From NCBI GenBank assembly GCA_965263225.1, contig CBDHHG010000020.1, positions 62,001 to 126,000 on the forward strand: 64,000 bases of DNA, written 5' to 3'. The DNA is from DT-111 sp965263225. GTDB lineage: Bacteria; Bacteroidota; Bacteroidia; Chitinophagales; Saprospiraceae. The notes beneath the pieces were generated by a model. That model saw only the letters and a list, made by a program, of their open reading frames with translations, was not told the DNA's origin and searched no databases. Positions 43,147 to 52,244 of the stretch are shown one piece after another. Numbering within the stretch: position 1 is the stretch's first letter; every line of letters begins with the position of its first letter. Made by a program: the position numbers and the translations under genes.

Positions 43147-44325
43147 ATGACACAGGCGCTTAAACAGCCCATCGTATATCTTGATTCACATGCTACTACG
43201 CCTGTGGATCAGGATGTACTTGATCATATGCTGCCATACTTCACGTATAAGTTTGCCAACGGGAATCACAAAGCTGGATGGGAAGCAAAGGCTGCCACAG
43301 AGGCTGCTCGCCATCAAGTTGCTGCTTATATTGGCGCACGCCCTTCTGAATTACTCTTTACCAGTGGTGCTACCGAATCTATTAATTTGGCTCTACTTGG
43401 CTTAGCTGCCGACAATCCGCAAAATCGCCGCCACATTGTTACCCAGCGTACAGAACATAGTGCAGTCCTCAGTTGTGTAGAAGCTCTACAAAAAAAGGGA
43501 TTTAGTATTACGATGCTGGAGGTAGATTCCGTAGGACGCATTGATTTGAATCAATTGGCAGATTCCGTTACGGAAAACACCTTGGTCGTAGCCATAATGT
43601 TAGCTAATAATGAGATTGGGACGGTTCAGCCGGTAAAGGAAACCGGTAAGATATGTAAGTCAGTTGGAGCAAAATTCTTTTGCGATCTTACTCAGGGACT
43701 GGGATGGCATCCTATCCAAGTAGATGAACTGAATATAGATCTGGCGGCCCTGTCTGCGCACAAAATTTACGGTCCCAGAGGAGTTGGAGGGCTATTCGTT
43801 TGACGTAAAGGTGGAAAAGCAGCATTGAGTCCCGTACTATTTGGAGGGGGACAAGAAAGAGGTTTGCGGCCGGGAACTATCAACACGCCAGGAATTGTTG
43901 GATTTGGCCAGGCCATAGAAAAAATGGCTGCAACCGCTAACAACTATTTCCAGCATATTGAAAGTCTGAGGAATCGTTTACAACACCATCTTTTTTCGGC
44001 TATAAAAGGTATTCGGCTAAATGGTTGCCCCATAAACAGGCATCCCGGCAATTTGAATCTAGCCATCCCTATGGTCAGTGGAGAAGACGTAATCGGTGCT
44101 TTACCCCATATCATTTTCTCCACTGGCTCGGCTTGCACCAGCGGGTCTAGTACTCCTTCTCATGTTATTAGTGCGTTGGGGTGTGATGCCTACTTAGCTA
44201 ACAAGGCTTTGCGCTTTGGAATTAACAAGTTCAACACCATAGAAGAAATTGATTATGTGGGGCATGCAGTAGTAGAAACGGTACAAATGTTGCAGGCAAG
44301 AAGGCAAAAAACAAGTGTGAACTAG
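43147..44325 (+). pseudogene. Cysteine desulfurase (IscS/NifS-like) gene with internal TGA stop
   Basis: The frame from ATG 43147 covers 392 codons if the TGA at 43801-43803 (codon 219) is ignored. Before it lie the PLP-binding Lys206 (LSAHKIYGPRGVGGL), HATTPVD and the ATESINLALLG pattern. After it lie GGGQERGLRPGTINTPGIVG and the sulfur-carrying Cys330 in GSACTSGSS. Every catalytic residue is present, so the stop looks recent. Family members usually have Arg at this position (GGLYVRR), so a CGA to TGA change is the simplest origin. The enzyme would move sulfur from cysteine to a relay such as the DsrE-like neighbour. Confidence 0.85.
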
Positions 44326-44365
44326 GGCCATGTATGCAACTCGCTAGCAATAGTCCAAAAATGAA

Positions 44366-44402
44366 GGAGTGAGTCATCGATAGGCTTTCGATAGCTCACT
44401 CC
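44366..44402 (-). terminator. Hairpin between convergent genes
   Basis: GGAGTGAG (44366-44373) pairs with CTCACTCC (44395-44402), with an inner ATCGA/TCGAT stem. On the minus strand it is followed by a T-rich stretch (TTCATTTTTGG), which fits the end of the PQQ dehydrogenase transcript. The + strand side has no T-run. Confidence 0.5.
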
Positions 44403-44446
44403 ATATGCTCGTATCCCGTTGTTATAATCGGGAAGAAGTTTCCTTC

Positions 44447-46594
44447 TTACCCACCGCCAGCAGCAGCTTCCATCTGGGCACGCACCATATCAGCCGTACC
44501 TTGTATAAAAGCTTTGATCTTGGTCACCTCATCTTCCGACAATCGGCCTGTAAAATCAGGCATACCCATTCCTTGATAAGGGCCATTAAAGACTTGCTCT
44601 TCCAGATTGGCAATGATCGAAGGATCTACATAACCTAGATTTTTAATAGCTCCGCCATTGGACACGGCAGGTACTCCGTGACAGAAAACACAGTTGTTGA
44701 TATACAACTTTGCTCCCATTGCGACATCATCTGGGTTGTACTCCACGCCAGCGATCAAGTTACCCGGTTCGAAAGGCGCCAACTCTGGCATTCCACCAGT
44801 CCCTCCGACCTTAAAGGTATACACCTTGCCGGATGTGGCTCTTTCAGAATGCCCAGCAGCCAAACCGTAGACGCCACCCCAACCAGCTGCAATACTTACA
44901 TACTGGGTTCCGTCAATCTCAAAGGTAGAAGCAGCCGCAATTACACCTGTTCCTGTTGGGCTTTCCCATAGTTTTTCTCCATTGGCCGCATTATAAGCTA
45001 CAAAACGACCATCAGCTGTACCCTGGAAAACCAATCCGCCCGCAGTCGTCAAAATCCCTCCATTCCAGGGAGAGATGTGTTCCACTCGCCAAACAGCTTC
45101 TTGCTTGACGGGGTCCCAAGCTACCAAGTGACCAAAGGGAGCAGATTGGGGAGGAATCGCCGAGACGAGAACACCTAAGTTCCAACCAAGATTATTATGT
45201 GGACCTCCGGTTGCATTACTATTGTATACCCAATTCTTGTCATCTTCAATTACAATCGGAATGCCTTGAGCAGGAATATAGGCCAAGCCCGTCTGTGGAC
45301 TAAAAGCCATGGGATGCCAGTTGTGTGCACCGTAGGGGCCAGGTATGGCTTCATATGCTCCGTCTTTGTATTCTGCCTCACTAATCTCCATTGGGCGGCC
45401 ATTCTCATCATATCCACTAGCCCAATTGACATCTACAAAGTTTTCAGCAGAAATGAATTCCCCATTTGTACGATCAATCACGAAGAAAAATCCATTCTTA
45501 GGTGCTTGCATAATTACCTTGCGCTCCTGTCCTTCAATCTCTAGTTCAGCTAAGATCAAGGTTTGGGTCGCAGTATAATCCCAATGATCACCAGGAGTAG
45601 TTTGATAGTGCCAGGCATATTCTCCATTATCCGGGTTTAAGGCCACAATAGAAGAAAGGAATAAATTATCCCCACCCCCAGGGCTTCTTAAGCGGCGATT
45701 CCAAGGAGAGCCATTGCCGACACCTACATACATCAGGTTTAGCTCTGGGTCATAAGCCATGGCGTCCCACATCGTTCCTCCACCGCCTGCTTCCCAATAC
45801 TTAGCCGACGGATCCCAGGTGTCGGCAGCCATTTTCATCGCATCATTTTCGAATCCATTTTCTGGATCGCCGGGTACGGAAAAGAAACGCCAAGCTTGTT
45901 CTCCACTCAGAGCATCATAAGCAGTGATGTACCCTCTTACTCCATATTCCGCTCCGCCATTTCCAATAATTACCTTCCCTTTAAACACCCGAGGTGCTCC
46001 TGTAATCGTATAGGGTTTATCGGGGTCAATTAAGGTATTTTTTTCCCAGGCTACCTTTCCCGAAGCAGCATCTAGGGCAATCAGCCGACCATCCAAAGAA
46101 GCCACGTAAACATGGCCTTTGTACACAGCCACCCCGCGATTGACCACATCACAGCAAGCCTTTTCAGCATAGCTTTTCGGGACAGCTGGATCATAAGTCC
46201 AAAGCTCTTCACCTGTTCGAGCGTTAATCGCATATACAATACTCCAGGGACCAGAGACATACATAATTCCATCCACTACCAAAGGGGTAGCCTCCACTCC
46301 TCGAACAGATTTAAGATCATAAGACCAAGCCAAACCCAGTTCTTTTACATTTTCGGTATTAATTTGATCCAATTGGCTAAAGCGATTTTCAGCATAGTTT
46401 AAGCCATAAGAAAGCCAATCCTTCGAGCCCTCCTTAGCACTGGCCAAGGTAGCATCATCAATGGCTTCTGTCACCGCCTTAATGTGCTCCGCAGATCCTT
46501 TTTGTACGGCTGGCTCAGTTTCTGTTTTACAGGATATCATAGCCAGTACAAGGACTACAGCCATTATCCCGCTTAAGGGAGAAAATTTAAGCAT
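44447..46594 (-). CDS. PQQ-dependent alcohol dehydrogenase with C-terminal haem c domain
   Basis: A 715-residue quinohaemoprotein. The lipoprotein-type signal is VLVLAMISC. Eight beta-propeller W-motifs form the PQQ domain (residues about 55-600), with the vicinal disulfide pair in KACCDVVNRGVAVY. A separate C-terminal cytochrome c domain has CVFCH (Cys635, Cys638). GCPs of this build oxidise alcohols or aldehydes in the periplasm and pass electrons through the haem to the respiratory chain. The Asp-Tyr-Asp motif of lanthanide-dependent enzymes could not be checked by eye. The nearest type is methanol/ethanol family quinoproteins. Confidence 0.92.
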   Translation of the reverse strand: MLKFSPLSGIMAVVLVLAMISCKTETEPAVQKGSAEHIKAVTEAIDDATLASAKEGSKDWLSYGLNYAENRFSQLDQINTENVKELGLAWSYDLKSVRGVEATPLVVDGIMYVSGPWSIVYAINARTGEELWTYDPAVPKSYAEKACCDVVNRGVAVYKGHVYVASLDGRLIALDAASGKVAWEKNTLIDPDKPYTITGAPRVFKGKVIIGNGGAEYGVRGYITAYDALSGEQAWRFFSVPGDPENGFENDAMKMAADTWDPSAKYWEAGGGGTMWDAMAYDPELNLMYVGVGNGSPWNRRLRSPGGGDNLFLSSIVALNPDNGEYAWHYQTTPGDHWDYTATQTLILAELEIEGQERKVIMQAPKNGFFFVIDRTNGEFISAENFVDVNWASGYDENGRPMEISEAEYKDGAYEAIPGPYGAHNWHPMAFSPQTGLAYIPAQGIPIVIEDDKNWVYNSNATGGPHNNLGWNLGVLVSAIPPQSAPFGHLVAWDPVKQEAVWRVEHISPWNGGILTTAGGLVFQGTADGRFVAYNAANGEKLWESPTGTGVIAAASTFEIDGTQYVSIAAGWGGVYGLAAGHSERATSGKVYTFKVGGTGGMPELAPFEPGNLIAGVEYNPDDVAMGAKLYINNCVFCHGVPAVSNGGAIKNLGYVDPSIIANLEEQVFNGPYQGMGMPDFTGRLSEDEVTKIKAFIQGTADMVRAQMEAAAGGG

Positions 46595-46973
46595 AATACA
46601 GTTTATTAGGTTCTAAGATGATATCATTTTAGTTCCAGTCAGCTGACTCAATACTCTCCAATTGGCAATGCAATAAGTACAGTATAGGTGATTATCAGGA
46701 ATTATTTTGAGTGGAACGACGTTCTCCACTCTAGTAGATCGTGGAAATTTTCAGACCGGGGATACTTTCTGGTCAAGCAGACCATTAGGTACATTTCTAT
46801 GATTACAAAATAGAATTTATGCTCAGAGAAGCATATAAATATAATCTTTTATATTGGTAATATACTCCAAAGCAAAATTTATTCCTACCCAAGCTAACAA
46901 GTAGTAGTAGAAAATACATTGTTGGAGGGAGCTTAAGTATTAGCTGGGCTTGATACCTACCAAAACAACTAAA
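46595..46973. promoter_or_regulatory. Divergent intergenic region between PQQ dehydrogenase and macro-domain genes
   Basis: About 380 bases with no convincing gene. It holds a small hairpin, GAGTGGA (46709-46715) / TCCACTC (46725-46731), with an inner GAAC/GTTC pair. Its AT-rich right half should carry promoters for both flanking genes. No clear -7/-33 pair was found. Confidence 0.4.
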
Positions 46974-47483
46974 ATGGAATTCAAAGTAATCCAAGGCGAC
47001 ATCACGCAAATGACCGTAGATGCTATCGTAAACGCAGCTAACACCTCCTTGCTTGGTGGAGGTGGAGTAGATGGGGCGATTCATCGAAAAGGAGGACCTG
47101 AAATATTAGAGGAGTGTAGAAAAATTAGGCAGCGGCAGGGTGGTTGCGCAGTGGGCGAAGCAGTAATGACGACGGCCGGGAAGTTGAACGCACAAAGGGT
47201 CATTCATACCGTGGGGCCGGTCTGGAACGGTGGACAAGCTGAGGAAGCTCAGAAATTGCATAACTGCTATTGGAACAGTCTAACACTTGCTGAAGAGGCA
47301 GGTTTCAAAAGTCTAGCTTTTCCCAATATCAGTACAGGAATTTATCGTTATCCGAAAAAGGTCGCCGCTGAAATAGCCTGGAAAGCAGTCCAATCTTATT
47401 CTTATCATTCCTTACAAGAAGTATTCTTCGTATGCTACGATCCAGAAAACTTCTCCATCTATAAGGACTTGCTATCCAACTAG
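46974..47483 (+). CDS. Macro-domain ADP-ribose-binding protein (YmdB-like)
   Basis: From the ATG at 46974 the protein has 169 residues. A TTG at 46950 is less likely. The macro-domain signature is complete: IQGDITQMTVDAIVNAAN, LLGGGGVDGAIHRKGGPEI and FPNISTGIYRYP. Close relatives remove O-acetyl groups from O-acetyl-ADP-ribose or ADP-ribose from proteins. The 3' end overlaps the convergent Lrp gene by four bases. Confidence 0.92.
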   Translation: MEFKVIQGDITQMTVDAIVNAANTSLLGGGGVDGAIHRKGGPEILEECRKIRQRQGGCAVGEAVMTTAGKLNAQRVIHTVGPVWNGGQAEEAQKLHNCYWNSLTLAEEAGFKSLAFPNISTGIYRYPKKVAAEIAWKAVQSYSYHSLQEVFFVCYDPENFSIYKDLLSN

Positions 47484-47941
47484 TCCAATGGAATCACGTT
47501 CGTCTTTTTCCCCACAGACAAGGAGAACAGTGATTCCACTTTCCCAATATTCGGTACATCTGCTAGTTTATCCAGGACAAATGCATTGTATTGTTCTATG
47601 TCATCAACAAGCACCTTGATAATGAAATCGGCATTTCCCGTCACATAATGACACTCCATAACCTCGGGAAAACTGACTACGTTATCCACAAAATCCTTTA
47701 CCGCTTGCTTGGAATGCTCTTTGATCGAGATATTGGCGAAGGCATTCAGTTTCTTACCTAACTTCTCCGGATTTAAGACCGCTATATATCGGTCAATAAT
47801 ACCTTCATTTTCCAGTTTCTTAATCCGGGCAAAAATAGGAGTCGTTGATAAATTAAGTTGGGCAGCAATTTCCTTAATAGTCATTCTTGCATCCTCCTGT
47901 AACAAGCGTAAAATCTTCAAATCTACTTCATCCAGTTTCAT
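47480..47941 (-). CDS. Lrp/AsnC-family transcriptional regulator
   Basis: A 153-residue protein with an N-terminal helix-turn-helix (DLKILRLLQEDARMTIKEIA, LSTTPIFARIKKLENEGIID) and a C-terminal AsnC/RAM ligand-binding domain (MECHYVTGNADFIIKVLVDD). It is divergent from the branched-chain 2-oxoacid dehydrogenase E1 gene across a 192-base gap. Lrp-type BkdR proteins activate such genes in response to branched-chain amino acids, so it is probably the local regulator (inference). Confidence 0.92.
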   Translation of the reverse strand: MKLDEVDLKILRLLQEDARMTIKEIAAQLNLSTTPIFARIKKLENEGIIDRYIAVLNPEKLGKKLNAFANISIKEHSKQAVKDFVDNVVSFPEVMECHYVTGNADFIIKVLVDDIEQYNAFVLDKLADVPNIGKVESLFSLSVGKKTNVIPLD

Positions 47942-48133
47942 TCGCAGATAGGTTTTAAAAAAAGGCAGAATTTTTTTCTTCTCTTAACAAAGAAAAACCA
48001 GAACAAAATAACATTATTCTAAAAACATCACCTAATTAAAAATAATTTTCCTAATCAAATCACTACATAGAATAAAAACACCAAAAACCGTATTTTTATA
48101 GAACAAGAGAATTTTCGCCTTAACCAAATCGAG

Positions 48134-50206
48134 ATGACACTTACCAAATCTAATATACGGTCTAATACTTTGACCAAGGCTTTTGAATTGCTATGCACTG
48201 CCAAGGCTATGGCCGAATTATACGAGCGAGAATTTAAAACAGTGTCCAAATATGTACATGCTACCTCTAGAGGGCACGAAGCCATCCAAATAGCCGCTGG
48301 TTTGCAACTCAAGCCTCAGGACTACGCTTACCCCTATTATAGAGATGATGCGATGTTATTGGGAATTGGTATGGAACCTTATCATCTCATGCTGCAACTC
48401 CTAGCCAAAAAAGCCGATCCTTTCTCTGGAGGCCGAACCTATTATTCACATCCAAGTCTTCGCGACGAGGACAAGCCTAAGATTCCGCACCAATCTTCTG
48501 CTACGGGTATGCAAGCCATCCCCGCAGCCGGCGCTGCAATGGGGATGCAGTACAAAGAGCAAATGGCAATGGTTAAAGTAAGTGCCAAAAACGCTCCCAT
48601 AGTGCTATGTTCACTAGGTGATGCCTCCATTACCGAAGGAGAGGTAGCCGAAGCCTTTCAGATGGCGGCCTTGCGTCAATTGCCTGTTTTATTTTTGGTA
48701 CAGGATAATGGCTGGGACATCTCTGCCAATGCGGAAGAAACACGCGCACAGAATGCAGCCGAGTATATTCAAGGATTCAAAGGTATCGAAGCAGTGAGTT
48801 TGGATGGAAGCGATTTTGTCCAATCCTATGCAAAACTGGAAGAGGTGATCAAAACGATGCGGAAAGAGCGGAGACCCTTCCTGGTACATGCCAGCGTTCC
48901 CTTACTGAATCACCATACCTCCGGTGTACGAATGGAATGGTACCGAGACGACTTGGAAGAGCATCGGCTCAACGACCCCTATCCCATCCTCAAGCATTAC
49001 CTACAGCACAGTGGTCTTTCAGATCCAAAAATCCAGCGTATTGAGGATAGGGCCTACGCTCGGGTAGAGCAGGATTACCTCCGGGCCTTAGCGGAAGAAG
49101 ACCCCAAGCCTGCTGACTTGTTCACGCATGATTTTGCTCCCACCTCTATCCAAGAAGAGCAAGGAGATCGACAACCAGCAGATTCAGCTGCAGTGGTGAT
49201 GGTAGATTGTGCCTTGCATGCGGTAGAAGAACTAATGCGCGAAGATGAATCCTGTTTATTGTACGGACAGGATGTCGGTGCCCGCTTAGGAGGCGTTTTT
49301 CGGGAAGCTGCTACCCTAGCTCAAAAGTTTGGTAAAGAGAGAGTATTTAATACGCCCATTCAAGAGGCATTCATTATTGGATCTACGGCAGGCATGTCTG
49401 CGGTGGGCTTGAAGCCAATTGTAGAAGTGCAATTTGCGGATTATATCTGGCCTGGTCTGAATCAGCTTTTTACGGAAGTAAGTCGGTCCTGTTATTTATC
49501 CAATGGCAAATGGCCCGTTAGTATGATTCTCCGCGTGCCAATTGGTGCCTATGGAAGTGGGGGCCCCTACCATTCTTCCAGTGTAGAGTCTGTCTTAAGC
49601 AATATCAGAGGTATCAAGATTGCCTACCCTAGCAATGGCGCTGACCTCAAAGGGCTGATGAAGGCCGCTTATCACGACCCGAATCCGGTCGTTATACTAG
49701 AACATAAAGGCTTGTACTGGTCCAAAGTACCAGGTACAAGCCGCGCTAAAATTAAAGAACCTGCTGAAGATTACGTTCTACCTTTTGGCAAAGCTGCTCA
49801 AGCATTGACGGTAGAGCCGAATACAGCTACTGAACAAAATACGCTCAGCATTATCACTTACGGGATGGGCGTACATTGGGCCCTTAATGCTGCTGCCGAC
49901 TTCGAAGGGCAGGTAGAGGTAATCGATCTGCGTACCTTATATCCACTGGACGAGGAAGCCATCTTCGAGTCCGTTCGGAAGACCAATCGATGCATGGTGT
50001 TGACGGAGGAACCTAGCAATAACTCTTTTGCCAGGAGCTTAGCTGGTTTAATTCAGGAAAAATGCTTCACTTCCTTGGATGCACCAGTCATTACGGTCGG
50101 CGCTGAAAATATGCCAGCTATCCCATTGAATAGCACCTTGGAATCTACTATGCTGCCCTCTACTGAAAAGGTAAAGGTGCAGATCGAAAAGCTTTTAGCC
50201 TATTAA
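48134..50206 (+). CDS. Branched-chain 2-oxoacid dehydrogenase E1, alpha-beta fusion
   Basis: A 690-residue thiamine-diphosphate enzyme in which the alpha part (about 1-340; LCSLGDASITEGEVAEAFQ, then LVQDNGWDIS) and the beta part (about 350-690; LYGQDVGARLGGVFREAA, FNTPIQEAFIIGSTAGMSAV, YGSGGPYHS, GMGVHWAL) are one chain. The fused form is usual in Bacteroidota. It decarboxylates branched-chain 2-oxoacids and passes the acyl group to an E2 lipoyl protein, whose gene is not in the window. 2-Oxoisovalerate is the likely substrate, although pyruvate cannot be excluded. Confidence 0.92.
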   Translation: MTLTKSNIRSNTLTKAFELLCTAKAMAELYEREFKTVSKYVHATSRGHEAIQIAAGLQLKPQDYAYPYYRDDAMLLGIGMEPYHLMLQLLAKKADPFSGGRTYYSHPSLRDEDKPKIPHQSSATGMQAIPAAGAAMGMQYKEQMAMVKVSAKNAPIVLCSLGDASITEGEVAEAFQMAALRQLPVLFLVQDNGWDISANAEETRAQNAAEYIQGFKGIEAVSLDGSDFVQSYAKLEEVIKTMRKERRPFLVHASVPLLNHHTSGVRMEWYRDDLEEHRLNDPYPILKHYLQHSGLSDPKIQRIEDRAYARVEQDYLRALAEEDPKPADLFTHDFAPTSIQEEQGDRQPADSAAVVMVDCALHAVEELMREDESCLLYGQDVGARLGGVFREAATLAQKFGKERVFNTPIQEAFIIGSTAGMSAVGLKPIVEVQFADYIWPGLNQLFTEVSRSCYLSNGKWPVSMILRVPIGAYGSGGPYHSSSVESVLSNIRGIKIAYPSNGADLKGLMKAAYHDPNPVVILEHKGLYWSKVPGTSRAKIKEPAEDYVLPFGKAAQALTVEPNTATEQNTLSIITYGMGVHWALNAAADFEGQVEVIDLRTLYPLDEEAIFESVRKTNRCMVLTEEPSNNSFARSLAGLIQEKCFTSLDAPVITVGAENMPAIPLNSTLESTMLPSTEKVKVQIEKLLAY

Positions 50207-50250
50207 ACATCCGAAGACCTTAAGCCTTGGGTTGTTTAATAAGCTAAAGT

Positions 50251-51369
50251 CTAGTGAATCTCCTTCATATCAACGCCCATCTTCTTTAGATTGGCAATGG
50301 AGTTCTGCTTTACATTATCAGCAGGATTCAGGGATAAAGCCTTCTTCAGCATCTTGATCGCTTTCTTATTCTCCCCTTTCATCATCAGGGCCTCGCCCAA
50401 ACTGTCATAAACGTTAGCGTCCTCAGGATTTCGATCAACATTTAACTCAAAGTATTCAATAGCCTTATCCATTTCTCCAATTTGCAGCATTTGGTAGCCT
50501 AAGCCATTCAACTGGGCACTATTGGAGAGGTGTGCTACTTCATCTGTCGTGGCAAAAGCAGCATCTTTGTGACCAGTTTGGTAGAGTAATTGGGCTTTTG
50601 TGCCCAGATTTGCAGCTGTCTTCTCGATCTTGATAGAGTGTTCTACCCATTTAAGGGCTTCCTCGTGATTAAAGTTGTTTTGAGCGCAATAGGCAGCAGC
50701 AGCATTAGGGCCTTGCCAAATCTTCCCCACTTCCCCATGAAGCTGATGGCGGAAATTAGCCAATACAGCCTCCTTCATATCCACTTTGATGCTAAACGCA
50801 ATTTGTTTCTTTTCCCACGTCAGTGCCAAAACGCCGAAATCATTTCCAAGATCTATAAAATCATAGGTAAGCGGATTCACGAAATGGTGATCCTTGATCG
50901 GTACATTGACACGTAAAGCATCATCTGACTCCTGATAACCAAAACTACCCCAAGCGTCCGTTTTGTTAGAAAAGATCAATGTAGCATTTCCCTCTTCACT
51001 TAGCGCAGCATAAAAGCCGTAGGTACCTGCTTTCAGTGGTTTGCCTTCAATGCTTACGTCATCAGAAAATGTAATCAAGGTATTTTCATTGGCACCAGCG
51101 CGCCAAGGCACTTTACCGCCTCCAGCATCAATAAATCCATACCAGGCCGCACTCCCCCAGATCTTTCCCGTTCTATCTTGGCCATCGCGCTTTACTTTTG
51201 GTCTGGAATAGTTAATGGTAATGTCGGTGAGGCCGATTGTCTGTTTTAATTCTGCTGGCGGACTCACCCGTGGCATAGCCAGGCGTTGGGCATTTAGAGC
51301 CGTGTTGTAGGTGCTGACCCATAGTAGGATAGCAAACAGTCTTACAGTGGTTGAGATGGTGATTTTCAT
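50251..51369 (-). CDS. DUF2911 domain protein with TPR repeats, exported
   Basis: From the ATG at 51369 the protein has 372 residues. An earlier frame from 51402 adds 11 residues before the signal peptide. A signal peptide ends near ALNAQ. The N-terminal half is DUF2911 (PRVSPPAELKQTIGLTDITI, YSRPKVKRDGQDR, PWRAGANENTLITF), the C-terminal half is TPR repeats (about 225-360: YFELNVDRNPEDANVYDSLG, AIKMLKKALSLNPAD). The fold is probably beta-sandwich plus solenoid. The function is unknown but widespread in Bacteroidota. Confidence 0.88.
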   Translation of the reverse strand: MKITISTTVRLFAILLWVSTYNTALNAQRLAMPRVSPPAELKQTIGLTDITINYSRPKVKRDGQDRTGKIWGSAAWYGFIDAGGGKVPWRAGANENTLITFSDDVSIEGKPLKAGTYGFYAALSEEGNATLIFSNKTDAWGSFGYQESDDALRVNVPIKDHHFVNPLTYDFIDLGNDFGVLALTWEKKQIAFSIKVDMKEAVLANFRHQLHGEVGKIWQGPNAAAAYCAQNNFNHEEALKWVEHSIKIEKTAANLGTKAQLLYQTGHKDAAFATTDEVAHLSNSAQLNGLGYQMLQIGEMDKAIEYFELNVDRNPEDANVYDSLGEALMMKGENKKAIKMLKKALSLNPADNVKQNSIANLKKMGVDMKEIH

Positions 51370-51473
51370 ATTGTCTTTTTTCTGATAAACTAAAATTGAC
51401 AATACGAATGTAGGCCCTGCTGGCGAGCTAGTAAATGTGTTTGTGATGAATAGAATATTTAGGGATAAAGATA

Positions 51474-52244
51474 CTAGCGGGGTCCAAGAAAGGCCTGAAT
51501 CTTCTCTTTATAGGATTTGCTAGACAACAATCGTTGCCCATTTTTCAGATGGAATTCAAATTCATTGTTGTGGAGATAACGGTGTCGATCAATATATTTT
51601 GTATTGACCAAATAGGATCGATGAATCCGAAGGAACAGCCCGGGATTGAGTTGCTCAGAAATGTTATTCATCGTGAGGCGATAAAGGTATTTCTTTTTCT
51701 GGGTATGAAGCGCCACATAGTTGCCTTCTGCCTTGATGTAATAAATGTCTTCCACGGAAACGCGGATAATTTTCCCAGCTTGCTTGATCTCAAAATACAG
51801 CCGTTCCTCCTGGTTTAATTGCTGCTGATGTGTTTCTACTAATCGCAACAACTGGGATTGAAATTGCGACACTTTGTTAAATTCCAAGCGTTTTAAAACT
51901 CGATCTAGCGCAGCGAATAAACGATCCTCGTCGAACGGCTTCAAAAGGTAATCCACCGCTTCTATCTCGAAAGCCTTAATCGCATACTGGTCAAAAGCCG
52001 TTGTAAAAATTATAGCTGGCATTCGATCTGCGGATAGCTGTTTGAGCAGGCCAAAACCATCCATGTCTGGCATTTGAATATCGAGAAACACCAATTCCGG
52101 TTCTTTGAGTTGTATCAACTCTAAACCTTCTTTACCATTGCGTCCATGGCCCACCACCCGAATTTGATGGCGTGACGCTAGCAATGTTTCTAGGCGTTTC
52201 CTAGCCAGCCATTCATCATCAACTATAATTGCTCTAATCTGCAT
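51474..52244 (-). CDS. LytTR-family response regulator
   Basis: A 256-residue protein with a receiver domain (IVDDEWLARKRLETLL; phospho-acceptor Asp in LVFLDIQMPDMDGFGLL; Lys in YLLKPF) and a C-terminal LytTR DNA-binding domain (about 150-256; IYYIKAEGNYVALHTQKK, LRIHRSYLVNTKYIDRH). It overlaps the sensor gene by 11 bases, so the two are translated together. Confidence 0.94.
   Translation of the reverse strand: MQIRAIIVDDEWLARKRLETLLASRHQIRVVGHGRNGKEGLELIQLKEPELVFLDIQMPDMDGFGLLKQLSADRMPAIIFTTAFDQYAIKAFEIEAVDYLLKPFDEDRLFAALDRVLKRLEFNKVSQFQSQLLRLVETHQQQLNQEERLYFEIKQAGKIIRVSVEDIYYIKAEGNYVALHTQKKKYLYRLTMNNISEQLNPGLFLRIHRSYLVNTKYIDRHRYLHNNEFEFHLKNGQRLLSSKSYKEKIQAFLGPR

Noticed and set aside
43801..43803. 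TGA in the desulfurase as a selenocysteine codon
   Set aside because: The family has Arg, not Cys, at this place. No selenocysteine insertion structure was evident after the codon, and the neighbouring gene also has a stop (TAG), which favours mutation.
46803..47084. Minus-strand frame over the macro-domain start
   Set aside because: Overlaps well-conserved macro-domain sequence in antisense and shows no family features.
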